Below, piece by piece: positions 16,129 to 23,779 of a DNA stretch of 59,882 bases. The translations under genes were made by a program, and so were the position numbers. Within the stretch, counting starts at the first letter, position 1, and the number at the start of each line of letters is the position of its first letter. The notes beneath the pieces are model-generated. The model made no database searches, had not been told where the DNA came from, and saw only the letters and a list, made by a program, of their open reading frames with translations. The DNA is taken from positions 1-59,882 of the forward strand of contig DATFBY010000006.1 of assembly GCA_035253585.1 (NCBI GenBank), given 5' to 3'. The DNA is from DATFBY01 sp035253585 (GTDB lineage: Bacteria; Gemmatimonadota; Gemmatimonadetes; Gemmatimonadales; Gemmatimonadaceae).

Positions 16129-17580
16129 ATGCCTTCCCTGCGCGTTCGCTTCGCTCCCTCTCCCACAGGCTACCTCCACGTTGGAGGCGCACGCACGGCG
16201 CTTTTCAATTGGCTGTACGCTCGCAAGCTCGGTGGGAAGATGCTGCTCCGTATCGAGGACACGGACAAGGCGCGGAGCACGGAAGAGAGCACGCGCGCGA
16301 TCTTCGAGGGGATGCGCTGGCTCGGTCTCGATTGGGACGAAGAGGTCGTCTACCAGGCACAAGGGCTGGAACGTCACCGCGCGGACGCTGAGCGAATGCT
16401 CGCCAGCGGTACGGCATATCGATGCTTTTGCACGCCGTCGGAGCTGGACGAGATGCGGCGCGCGGCCGAGTCGCGGAAGGAGAGCTTCAAGTACGATCGG
16501 CGCTGCGATCGTCTTTCGCCGCAGGAGATCGAGCGACGCATCGCCTCGGCGGTCCCGCACGTGATCCGCTTCCGCGTGCCGGAGGGGGTCACCGAGTGGG
16601 ACGACGTCGTGCACGGACGAATCGCATTCCCGAACAAGGACATCGAGGACTTCGTGATCCTTCGCTCCGACCGCACGCCCATCTACAACATGGCGGTGGT
16701 ATCGGACGACATCGACATGGACATCACAATGGTCATGCGCGGCGACGATCACATCTCGAACACGCCGAAGCAGATCATGCTCTATCGTGCGCTGAGCCAC
16801 GAGCCGCCGGCGTTCGCGCACGTGCCGATGATTCACGGGCTCGATGGGAAGAAGCTCAGCAAGCGTCACGGCGCGACCGCGGTCGCCGATTATCGCAACG
16901 AAGGAATTCTTCCGCAGGCGATGGTCAACTTCCTCGCGCTACTGGGCTGGTCGCCCGGTGGCGATCGCGAGGTGATGACGCTCGGCGACATGATCGAGCT
17001 CTTTTCGCTCGATGGACTACAGAAGAAGGCCGCCATCTTCGACCCGAAGAAGTTGGAGTGGATGAACGGCCAACATTTGAGCCGTCTTGCGGCGCTCGAG
17101 TTGGAGCCGGTGGTAACGCGTGAGCTGGTCGCGGCCGGACTGGCAACGGCTCAGGAGCTCGAAGCGCGCCGTGCGTGGTATCTCGCACTCATCGACTTGC
17201 TCAAGGTTCGCGCGCGCACGGTACACGACGTCGTGCGTCAGGCGATCCCGTACTTCGCGAGCGCGATCGAATATGACGCCGAGGCGGTGAGCAAAACGTG
17301 GAAGGACGCGTCCGCCGCGGTAACGACTTTACGCGACGTCCGAGAGGAATTGTCGACTGTCGACAACTGGGTGCCTGACGCCATGGAGGCGTCCCTACGC
17401 ACCCTCGCGGAGCGTCGTGGCGTGGCCGCTGGCAAGCTCTTTCAGCCACTTCGCCTCGCCCTGACGGGGATGACGGTGAGCCCGGGCATCTTCGAGGTGC
17501 TGGTGGCGATGGGGCGCGAGCGGTCGCTCCAGCGCATCGACCAGGCTATTCGTTACCTGGGGAATGGCGCAAACAGTTGA
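16129..17580 (+). CDS. gltX: Glutamyl-tRNA synthetase
   Basis: Class I synthetase for tRNA-Glu; 483 residues from ATG 16129, giving the canonical MPSLRVRFAPSPTGYLHVGGART. The HIGH-type motif is FAPSPTGYLHVGG (8-20) and the KMSKS-type motif is KLSKRHGA. The GluRS/GlnRS-specific RIEDTD motif follows the Rossmann entry. The upstream GTG 16105 lies inside the terminator stem and is not credible. The C-terminal helical anticodon domain is complete (RTVHDVVRQAIPYF...GNGANS). Its stop codon overlaps the -35 box of the lexA promoter. Confidence 0.97.
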   Translation: MPSLRVRFAPSPTGYLHVGGARTALFNWLYARKLGGKMLLRIEDTDKARSTEESTRAIFEGMRWLGLDWDEEVVYQAQGLERHRADAERMLASGTAYRCFCTPSELDEMRRAAESRKESFKYDRRCDRLSPQEIERRIASAVPHVIRFRVPEGVTEWDDVVHGRIAFPNKDIEDFVILRSDRTPIYNMAVVSDDIDMDITMVMRGDDHISNTPKQIMLYRALSHEPPAFAHVPMIHGLDGKKLSKRHGATAVADYRNEGILPQAMVNFLALLGWSPGGDREVMTLGDMIELFSLDGLQKKAAIFDPKKLEWMNGQHLSRLAALELEPVVTRELVAAGLATAQELEARRAWYLALIDLLKVRARTVHDVVRQAIPYFASAIEYDAEAVSKTWKDASAAVTTLRDVREELSTVDNWVPDAMEASLRTLAERRGVAAGKLFQPLRLALTGMTVSPGIFEVLVAMGRERSLQRIDQAIRYLGNGANS

Positions 17581-17645
17581 CCATTTTCCTTCCTGCGCAC
17601 TAATATGGGAATTGCAAGCCGCTGTAAGGCGTCCCGTCGGGACGC
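17577..17645 (+). promoter_or_regulatory. lexA promoter and leader hairpin
   Basis: TTGACC (17577-17582), 18-bp spacer, TAATAT (17601-17606). The leader then holds a perfect 7-bp hairpin, GCGTCCC-GTC-GGGACGC (17629-17645). No E. coli-type CTGT-N8-ACAG or Gram-positive GAAC-N4-GTTC box was found. The hairpin palindrome is a possible operator or RNA element, but that is inference. Confidence 0.6.
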
Positions 17646-17671
17646 TTCCCCCGTGAATCGAGGGGACCGCT

Positions 17672-18331
17672 ATGTCGGACCCACTAACGAGCATCGAACG
17701 TAAGGTCTACAACTACCTGATCGATTTTCTCTCGGACAATACCTACCAGCCGAGCGTTAGAGAGATCGGACGGCGCTTCAAGATCAAGTCGACGAAGACG
17801 GTCTCGGAGCTGTTGCAGTCGTTGGCGCGCAAGGGATACATCGAGCGCGACCCCGCCCGCTCGCGTGGCGTGCGCCTACTCGGCTACCAGAACACGCGTC
17901 GCATTCAGCCCGTCCCGTACTACGGAAAGATCGCGGCCGGTGAGCCGATGCTTCTGCCCGAGAATCGGCAGGGCTTCATCACGATGGATCGTCGCTTCAT
18001 CCCGAGCGAGGATGTGTTCTTCTTCCGGGTGAAGGGCGATTCGATGATCGGCCGTGGCATCTTCGATGGCGACTACGTGATGGTGCAGCCGCGCGGCCAG
18101 GTACGTGAAGGCACTCTTGTCGCGGCGCGGCTCGGCGAAGGCGCAACGGTAAAGACGCTCAAGCGCATGAACGGCGAAGTCGTGCTCGAGGCCGCGAACC
18201 CGAGCGAGCGCGACATCGTGGTGAAGCCCGGCGACGACTTCTCGCTGATCGGCCCCGTGTGTGGCGTGTTCCGGCCGTTCCAGGAGACACAGACAGCGGA
18301 AGTGGATCCGGTGGAGGAAGTGTCGGTTTAG
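17672..18331 (+). CDS. lexA: LexA repressor
   Basis: SOS repressor and self-cleaving S24 serine protease; 219 residues from ATG 17672 with an AGGGGA site upstream. The N-terminal winged helix spans about residues 5-65 (QPSVREIGRRFKIKSTKTVSELLQSLARKGYIER). The cleavage site is Ala89-Gly90 in GKIAAGEP. The catalytic dyad is Ser124 (VKGDSMIGRGIFDGDYV) and Lys161 (GATVKTLKR). All residues needed for RecA-stimulated autocleavage appear present. The C-terminus extends slightly (QETQTAEVDPVEEVSV). It is normally autoregulated; the operator could not be identified. Confidence 0.96.
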   Translation: MSDPLTSIERKVYNYLIDFLSDNTYQPSVREIGRRFKIKSTKTVSELLQSLARKGYIERDPARSRGVRLLGYQNTRRIQPVPYYGKIAAGEPMLLPENRQGFITMDRRFIPSEDVFFFRVKGDSMIGRGIFDGDYVMVQPRGQVREGTLVAARLGEGATVKTLKRMNGEVVLEAANPSERDIVVKPGDDFSLIGPVCGVFRPFQETQTAEVDPVEEVSV

Positions 18332-18356
18332 GCGTAGGGGTTGGGGATTAGGTGAG

Positions 18357-18403
18357 AAAAGGAAGGAGCTCGAAGGCTCTCGCCTCGAGCTCCTTTTCTT
18401 TTC
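18357..18403. terminator. Bidirectional terminator between lexA and the minus-strand operon
   Basis: AAAAGGAAGGAGCTCGA pairs with TCGAGCTCC followed by TTTTCTTTTC, so a stem flanked by A-tract and T-tract serves both convergent units. Outside it are degenerate 7-bp repeats (TAGGGGT/TGGGGAT at 18335-18351; TCCCTGA, TCCCTGA, TCCCCAA at about 18407-18427) that are roughly complementary, a faint member of the heptamer family. Confidence 0.75.
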
Positions 18404-18437
18404 TAGTCCCTGATCCCTGATCCCCAATCGCTGTCCC

Positions 18438-19262
18438 CTACTGCGTTCCGCCTTCCTTCTGCTCCGCCACCACCTTCTCTCTGCGCTCCCGCTCCTTCCT
18501 CTCGCGGATTCTCTTCACCGCGGTCTGGAACTCCTCTTCGTTCATCGCGCGTTGGGCGTGAAAAGCGATATCGGCGTTCATCGCGGCTAGTGCGCGGCCG
18601 CGCTCGAGCGCTTGGGGATTTGCTTGCTGATTGATCGGCAGGAGCGCCAGCAGCGCCGCGGGAATCTTCAGGTTGGCGACGTAGATGTTCTTTCCGTCGA
18701 GACCGTATTTCTTCCCGCCTTTCTCGAACGTCCAGTCCGTTCCGCGCCGCTGCTGAGCGGCGATGATGGCCAGCGAATCCGCTTTGGTCTTTGCCGCGTT
18801 GGCGAGCAAGCTGTCGAGATCGCGCTCCAGCGTCCTCGGAGCGGTGGCGACGTTCGCGTCTGGACTCCAGATTCGCGGGTCGGTGTATGACGGTGTAATA
18901 CCTTCGAGTGGGCCGCCCCGGCCGATCACCGGACCGCTGCCCGACTCTGGCGCGGTACTCGCCGGCGCGGGGGCGATCTCCGATGGGATCTCGTTAGGCG
19001 CGATGATCGGCGCGGGCGGCGCCGCGCGAACAGGCCGGCCATCCCCGCCGCTTCGCCCTGGAGTGTTCGCTCCCGTGTTAGGCACCTGGATGAAGCTGAT
19101 ACGCTCGATCGGCAACGAGACGTCGCGGCGGCGCATGAAGAACTCGTCGAGCGGCAGCGGGATCGACAGCACCCAGAGGAGCGCCGCGCCAACCACGATG
19201 TGGATGGCGATCGAGACGAGGTACGCGCCTCGCGAACGCTCCTTCCGGAGGAACGGGTTCAC
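18438..19262 (-). CDS. TonB-N-terminus-like anchored protein
   Basis: 274 residues, GTG start at 19262 overlapping the stop of the aminotransferase gene (GTGA). It has a single N-terminal membrane helix (GAYLVSIAIHIVVGAALLWVLSIPL), then a periplasmic Pro/Ala-rich stretch (APPAPIIAPNEIPSEIAPAPAS), as in TonB/energy-transducer proteins. The C-terminus is a charged helix (FQTAVKRIRERKERERREKVVAEQKEGG), not a TonB C-terminal domain. I therefore do not call it TonB. It ends just before the bidirectional terminator. Confidence 0.7.
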   Translation of the reverse strand: MNPFLRKERSRGAYLVSIAIHIVVGAALLWVLSIPLPLDEFFMRRRDVSLPIERISFIQVPNTGANTPGRSGGDGRPVRAAPPAPIIAPNEIPSEIAPAPASTAPESGSGPVIGRGGPLEGITPSYTDPRIWSPDANVATAPRTLERDLDSLLANAAKTKADSLAIIAAQQRRGTDWTFEKGGKKYGLDGKNIYVANLKIPAALLALLPINQQANPQALERGRALAAMNADIAFHAQRAMNEEEFQTAVKRIRERKERERREKVVAEQKEGGTQ

Positions 19263-20443
19263 GATACCGTTGCTCCGAACGAGGAAAGCACGCGCCCAGC
19301 GCGCGACGCCGCCTCGGCGATCCGCGCTGGCGACGTGATGAACGACACCCGAAAGAAGCCTTCGCCGCCGGCGCCGAACGCCGAGCCCGGTAGCACGACG
19401 ACTCCTTCTTCCGTGAGCAGTCGCTCGGCGAAGGTCGCGCTGGGAATGCCGTCGGGGAGCTCGATCCAGAGGTACATCGTGGCCCGCGGCGCCTCGCAGT
19501 TGAAGCCGGCCGCACGGAATGCGTCGACAGCCGCGTCACGCCGCTCGCGGAACACCGACATGTTCCGCGGAACGAACGTCTCCCAGCTCTCGAGTGCCGC
19601 GATTCCGGCTGCCTGCACTGCCATGAACGCTCCCGTGTCCACGAACGATTTCACCTTCGCCAGCGTGGCGGCAATTTCCGGTCGCGCCACCGCCCAACCG
19701 CACCGCCATCCCGTCATGTTGTACGTCTTCGACAGGGAATGAAACTCGACCGCGACCTCGCGCGCTCCGTCGATCTCGAAGATGCTGGGTGCCTTGTACC
19801 CGTCGAAGGTCAGCTCGGAATAGGCATTGTCATACACCAGCAGGATGTCGAGTTCCCGACATCGCTCTACCATCCGTTCCAGGTACTTTCGCGGCGCGAC
19901 AGCTGACGTCGGATTGTTTGGGTAGTTCAGGTACAGCAGCTTGGTGCGCAGCAGGACATCCGCTGGCACCTCGTCGAGCTCGACGAGGAAGTTAGTCCTG
20001 GGACGAACCGCGTAACGATAGGGGGTGGCGTCCGCGAGGAGCGTGCCTCCGAGATATGCCAGATATCCCGGCTCCGGGATGATCGCGTAGTCGCCGCTCT
20101 GCAGGTATGCGAGCGCCAGGTGCGCGATTCCCTCCTTCGAGCCGATGAGCGGCACGATCTCGCCGAAGGGATCGAAGGAGAGCGCGAATCGGCGCTGCAT
20201 CCATGCCGCGATCGCTTCACGAAACGCGGGGAGGCCTAGCCCAAATCCGTAGCGGCTCATCATCGGGTCGCGGGCCGCACGAGAAAGCGCCTCGACGGTC
20301 TGCTCCGGCGGCGCTAGATCCGCGTCGCCAGCGCCGAGATCGATCACGTCCACGCCGCGTGCCGTGAGCTCGCGCTTTCGCGCGGGGATCGCGGCCAACG
20401 GATACTCGGGGAGCGTGCGAAAACGCGTCGATAGTTGGGGCAT
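19259..20443 (-). CDS. Class I/II PLP aminotransferase (LL-DAP aminotransferase-like)
   Basis: 394 residues from ATG 20443, whose A overlaps the previous stop (TGATG); GTG 20446 would add one residue. Fold type I motifs are in order: VDVIDLGAGDADLAPP, SRYGFGLGLPAFREAIA, GSKEGIAHL, LNYPNNPTSAVA, and SLSKTYNMTGWRCGWA with the PLP lysine. The YPNNPT and SKTYNMTGWR patterns match the DapL/AlaC-like subgroup of aspartate aminotransferases. Substrate (diaminopimelate, alanine or aspartate) is undecided. It lies between a FAH-family hydrolase and a TonB-like protein, which does not settle the pathway. Confidence 0.88.
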   Translation of the reverse strand: MPQLSTRFRTLPEYPLAAIPARKRELTARGVDVIDLGAGDADLAPPEQTVEALSRAARDPMMSRYGFGLGLPAFREAIAAWMQRRFALSFDPFGEIVPLIGSKEGIAHLALAYLQSGDYAIIPEPGYLAYLGGTLLADATPYRYAVRPRTNFLVELDEVPADVLLRTKLLYLNYPNNPTSAVAPRKYLERMVERCRELDILLVYDNAYSELTFDGYKAPSIFEIDGAREVAVEFHSLSKTYNMTGWRCGWAVARPEIAATLAKVKSFVDTGAFMAVQAAGIAALESWETFVPRNMSVFRERRDAAVDAFRAAGFNCEAPRATMYLWIELPDGIPSATFAERLLTEEGVVVLPGSAFGAGGEGFFRVSFITSPARIAEAASRAGRVLSSFGATVS

Positions 20444-21060
20444 CACATTTCGTTGGTGACTGGATTCCGCACCCGGCTCAACCCTTCGATCTCCACCTCG
20501 ACGAGGTCGCCGTGGAGGAGCTGACCAACGCCGGCGGGGGTGCCGGTTGCCACCAAGTCACCCGGCTCCAACGTCATGATGCCGGAGATGTAGGCGAGGA
20601 GAACGGGAATCGGAAAGGCCATGTCGGCAGCCCGCCCGCGCTGACGTTCGACGCCGTTCACCCGCGTTATTACGCACAGCGCCTCGAAGTCGCGGACCGG
20701 GACGACGTCAGAGCCTACCGGACAAAAAGTATCGAATCCCTTTGCACGCGTCCATTGACCGTCTGTTTTCTGGAGATCGCGCGCCGTGACGTCGTTCATT
20801 GCGACCACGCCGGCAATCGCATCGCGCGCTTCGCGCGCATCCGCTCTGCGCAGCGTACGTCCCACGACCACGCCGATCTCGCCCTCGTGCTCGACGCGCG
20901 CCGACGCACGTGGCAGCACGATCGCATCGCCGTCGCCGACCACGCTCGATGGCGGCTTCATGAAGATCAATGGTTGAGCCGGAACTTCGTTCCCCAGCTC
21001 ACGAGCGTGATCGAGATAGTTGCGGCCGACGCAGATGATCTTGCCGGGACGGCTCAGCAT
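20443..21060 (-). CDS. Fumarylacetoacetate hydrolase-family protein
   Basis: 205 residues from ATG 21060 (MLSRPGKIICVGRNYLDHARELGNEVP). An upstream Met at 21102 would add residues encoded by the heptamer hairpin and is not preferred. FAH motifs are present: KPPSSVVGDGDAIVLP, VEHEGEIGVVVG with metal-binding Glu residues, and VAMNDVTARDLQ. The size fits the short acylpyruvase/YcgM type, which cleaves C-C bonds in beta-diketo acids, but the substrate is unknown. It is coupled by overlap to the aminotransferase, hinting at amino- or keto-acid breakdown. Confidence 0.87.
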   Translation of the reverse strand: MLSRPGKIICVGRNYLDHARELGNEVPAQPLIFMKPPSSVVGDGDAIVLPRASARVEHEGEIGVVVGRTLRRADAREARDAIAGVVAMNDVTARDLQKTDGQWTRAKGFDTFCPVGSDVVPVRDFEALCVITRVNGVERQRGRAADMAFPIPVLLAYISGIMTLEPGDLVATGTPAGVGQLLHGDLVEVEIEGLSRVRNPVTNEM

Positions 21061-21087
21061 GACATTAGAGAACTGTTTTGGAACAGG

Positions 21088-21189
21088 TGCGCCATCGGCC
21101 ATCCGCCATCTGCCATCCGGAAACGGCGAAATCGGAAGTCATCGAGTGTGCAGTTCGCGGATGGCGGATGGCCGATGGCCGATGGCGCA
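21088..21189 (-). repeat. Inverted heptamer array CCATCNG, 32-bp imperfect stem
   Basis: Arm 21088-21119 and arm 21158-21189 pair over 32 bp with two mismatches. Units are CCATCGG/CCATCCG/CCATCTG, period 7. It lies between the helicase stop (21203) and the FAH gene start (21060), in the 142-bp gap of this minus-strand unit. Confidence 0.8.
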
Positions 21190-21202
21190 GTTCGTTTCTC
21201 GC

Positions 21203-23779
21203 TCAGCGCGAGGTTTTTCCGTAGAACTGCCTTACCTCGCCGACTATCTCCTCCCACGCCCCGACCAATCTCCTCGCTGGCGGCAACACCCGCAGAAACG
21301 TGCGGCCGTACGCTTTCTGTACCACACGTGCATCGCACAACACGATGACGCCGCGATCGGTGCGCGACCGGATCAGCCGGCCGAACCCTTGCTTCAAGCG
21401 CAGCGACGCATGGGGCAACATGTATTCGGCGAACGCATCGCCCCCGCGCGCGGCGATCGCCTCGCAGTGAGCCGCGGTGAGCGGCTCGGTCGGCACGCGA
21501 AACGGCAGCTTGGCCAGCAAGAGGCCGCGAAGCGCCTCTCCAGCAACGTCCACGCCCTCCCAGAACGAGGCGGTGCCTAACAACACCGCCCGGCCCGACT
21601 CGCGGAAGCGCCGGAGCAGCGGATCGCGGCCGTCCTCGCCGTGCACCAGCAGCGGCCAGCGACGATCGGCGCCGCGCGCGCGCAGCTCGGCGGCCGTCGC
21701 GCGCACGTCGCGGTGGCTGGTGAAAAGGACGAATAGGCCACCGTCGGACGCATCGGCCAGATCGAGCAGAATTCTCACCATCCCCGCGAAGTGTGACTCG
21801 GCGTCGACGTTAGGCGCCGGGAGGTCCGAGGGGATGGCCAGGATTGCCTGACGAGGATAGTCGAACGGCGACGGAAAAATCTTGGTGTCCGGCTCGAGCG
21901 TCGGCTCGTCCAGACCCAGGCGGTCAGCCAGGAAGTTGAACCGGTCATCGCTGGCCAGCGTGGCCGACGTCACCACCGCGCTGTCCACGCGCCGCCAAAG
22001 GTCCTCGCGCAGGATTGGCGCGATGTCGAGCGGCACCGACGTCGCGGCGACGTTGCGATCGCGGCCGCGCACCTCGATCCACCGCACGCTCGCGCCGGAA
22101 TCCGCGGGCGGTCGGAGCGCACGCACCAGACCGTCACCGATTCCCTCCAATCTGCGGGCGACCCCGCGCATCTCGCCCAGCAGTGGCGCGACCGCATCGA
22201 GCCGCGTCTCGTCGGTCTCCAGTCGCTCGCGGATGAGGCGGAGCCCCTCGTGCAGCATCTCGATGTTGCCTAGCAAGTCGTCGAGCGCCGCACGGAGTCC
22301 GGCGCGCCACACCGGGTGTGCCGCGAAGTCGTCGGTGAGACGCATTACCACCTCGCCCGACTCGCGCATCAAGGTGTCGAGGAGATCGAAGACCAGCGAT
22401 CCCTTGTCGCGCGCGGCATTCACCGACGGCGTGAGCCGCGCCTGCACAAGGTCGAGGCTGGCGGTGCTCATGAGGTCACGCTGCGACGAGAGGCGTAGCA
22501 CGAGCGCGTTGAGCAGCCCTTTCCCGCCTCGCCGGTCGAGTCGCGACAGGAGCCGTTGCAGCCCACGCCGTGTGACGCTGGACCCAAGGTGCGCTGCGGC
22601 CGCTTCCTCCAGGTGGTGCCCCTCGTCGATCACCAATCGCCGATAGGCCGGAAGCACGGCAGCATCACCCCAGTTCTGCTGCACGCGGCGCACGGCGAGA
22701 TCGGAAAGCAGGAGGTGATGATTGACGACGATGACATCGGCTTGGGCCGCTGCCTTTCGCGCGCGAAATACGAAGCACTTGTCGTAATGCGGACATTTGA
22801 GACGCCCACACAGATCGGGCTCGGCCGCCACCTCATCCCATGCTTCGGGTCGCGGCGGGGTCGGGAGATCGCTCAGCGACCCATCCTTCGTGCGCGCCGC
22901 CCACGCTTTGATCGTGTCGATCTCGGCGGCGACGGAATCCTCGAAGAGACCGCCCGCCGAGCCGCTGGCGTGCTCGAGGCGTTGCAGACAAATGTAGTTG
23001 CGCCAGCCCTTGAGGAGCGCGAAGCGTACCGGCTGATCGTCGAGCGTGCCCGCCAGGAACGGCAGGTCTTTGCCGACCAATTGCTCCTGGAGATTGATCG
23101 TGTTCGTCGACACGATCGTTCGCTCGCCATTGGCCGCTGCCCAGCGCAGCGCCGGCACCAGATAGCCTAACGACTTGCCGACACCGGTTCCCGCTTCGAG
23201 GAGCGCGATACCACCGTCGTTGTACCGCCTAACGACGGCGGCGGCCATGGCGCGCTGACTCGGCCGGTCCTCGTACCGCGGCAGTGTTCGCGCGACGGGA
23301 CCTCCTGGACCGAGCGTGCGCTCGACATCGGCCGGGTCGATCGCGCTCCGCTCTCTGTCGCGCGGAACTTCGACGACGACGTAGAGCTCGCGGGCATCGT
23401 TGTCGATGATCCCGAACCCGACGCCGCCATCGTGCATCCGTGCGGCGACTTCGAGATCGGCATCCGACGGTTCGAGATCACCCGACGGATGATTGTGCAG
23501 CAGCATCTCGCCGCGCTCGGCGACACCCGGCAGCGCCAGCACGCTCCGCACGTCCCCTCGCGCCACGACGCGCACGCTCTCGACTACGCCCTCGTCATCG
23601 AGCGTACCGACAAAGCAGACTTCGCGTCCGCCGGCGAGCGTGATCGCCGCGCGCGCCGCGCGAGAGGCGGAACGGGACAGCCGACTCTCGAGATTCGAGA
23701 TTCGAGATTCGAGATTCGGGACTGCGAATTCGGAGCCCGCTGCTTCCGAATCTCGAATCTCGAATCTCGAATCTCTCAT
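21203..23779 (-). CDS. JAMM (RadC-type) domain fused to DinG/XPD-family helicase
   Basis: 858 residues. ATG 23779 overlaps the stop of the upstream gene (ATGA), which supports this start even though the first residues (MRDSRFEIRDSEAAGS...NLESRISNLESR) are encoded by a heptamer hairpin. Residues about 43-140 form a RadC-like JAMM/MPN domain with an intact motif HNHPSGDLEPSDAD (H95, H97, S105, D108). Next comes an XPD/DinG helicase: Walker A EAGTGVGKS (195-203), four Cys suited to a [4Fe-4S] cluster (NYIC, then DLCGRLKCPHYDKC), DEAH-type box VIDEGHH, and C-terminal helicase motifs (LGTASFWEGVDVAG, RSRTDRGV). A DNA repair or replication-conflict role is inferred. Confidence 0.9.
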   Translation of the reverse strand: MRDSRFEIRDSEAAGSEFAVPNLESRISNLESRLSRSASRAARAAITLAGGREVCFVGTLDDEGVVESVRVVARGDVRSVLALPGVAERGEMLLHNHPSGDLEPSDADLEVAARMHDGGVGFGIIDNDARELYVVVEVPRDRERSAIDPADVERTLGPGGPVARTLPRYEDRPSQRAMAAAVVRRYNDGGIALLEAGTGVGKSLGYLVPALRWAAANGERTIVSTNTINLQEQLVGKDLPFLAGTLDDQPVRFALLKGWRNYICLQRLEHASGSAGGLFEDSVAAEIDTIKAWAARTKDGSLSDLPTPPRPEAWDEVAAEPDLCGRLKCPHYDKCFVFRARKAAAQADVIVVNHHLLLSDLAVRRVQQNWGDAAVLPAYRRLVIDEGHHLEEAAAAHLGSSVTRRGLQRLLSRLDRRGGKGLLNALVLRLSSQRDLMSTASLDLVQARLTPSVNAARDKGSLVFDLLDTLMRESGEVVMRLTDDFAAHPVWRAGLRAALDDLLGNIEMLHEGLRLIRERLETDETRLDAVAPLLGEMRGVARRLEGIGDGLVRALRPPADSGASVRWIEVRGRDRNVAATSVPLDIAPILREDLWRRVDSAVVTSATLASDDRFNFLADRLGLDEPTLEPDTKIFPSPFDYPRQAILAIPSDLPAPNVDAESHFAGMVRILLDLADASDGGLFVLFTSHRDVRATAAELRARGADRRWPLLVHGEDGRDPLLRRFRESGRAVLLGTASFWEGVDVAGEALRGLLLAKLPFRVPTEPLTAAHCEAIAARGGDAFAEYMLPHASLRLKQGFGRLIRSRTDRGVIVLCDARVVQKAYGRTFLRVLPPARRLVGAWEEIVGEVRQFYGKTSR
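23690..23775 (-). repeat. Heptamer hairpin inside the helicase reading frame
   Basis: Four GAGATTC-type units (23690-23719) and their inverted copy (23746-23775), 30 bp perfectly paired. On the minus strand it begins directly after the ATG of the JAMM-helicase gene and keeps the frame open, encoding repetitive EIRDS and NLESRIS peptides. Confidence 0.85.

Noticed and set aside
18438..19262. TonB
   Set aside because: The C-terminal TonB domain is not present.
21061..21102. Upstream Met of the FAH-family gene
   Set aside because: It would encode hairpin repeat sequence and adds residues absent from the family; ATG 21060 matches the usual start.
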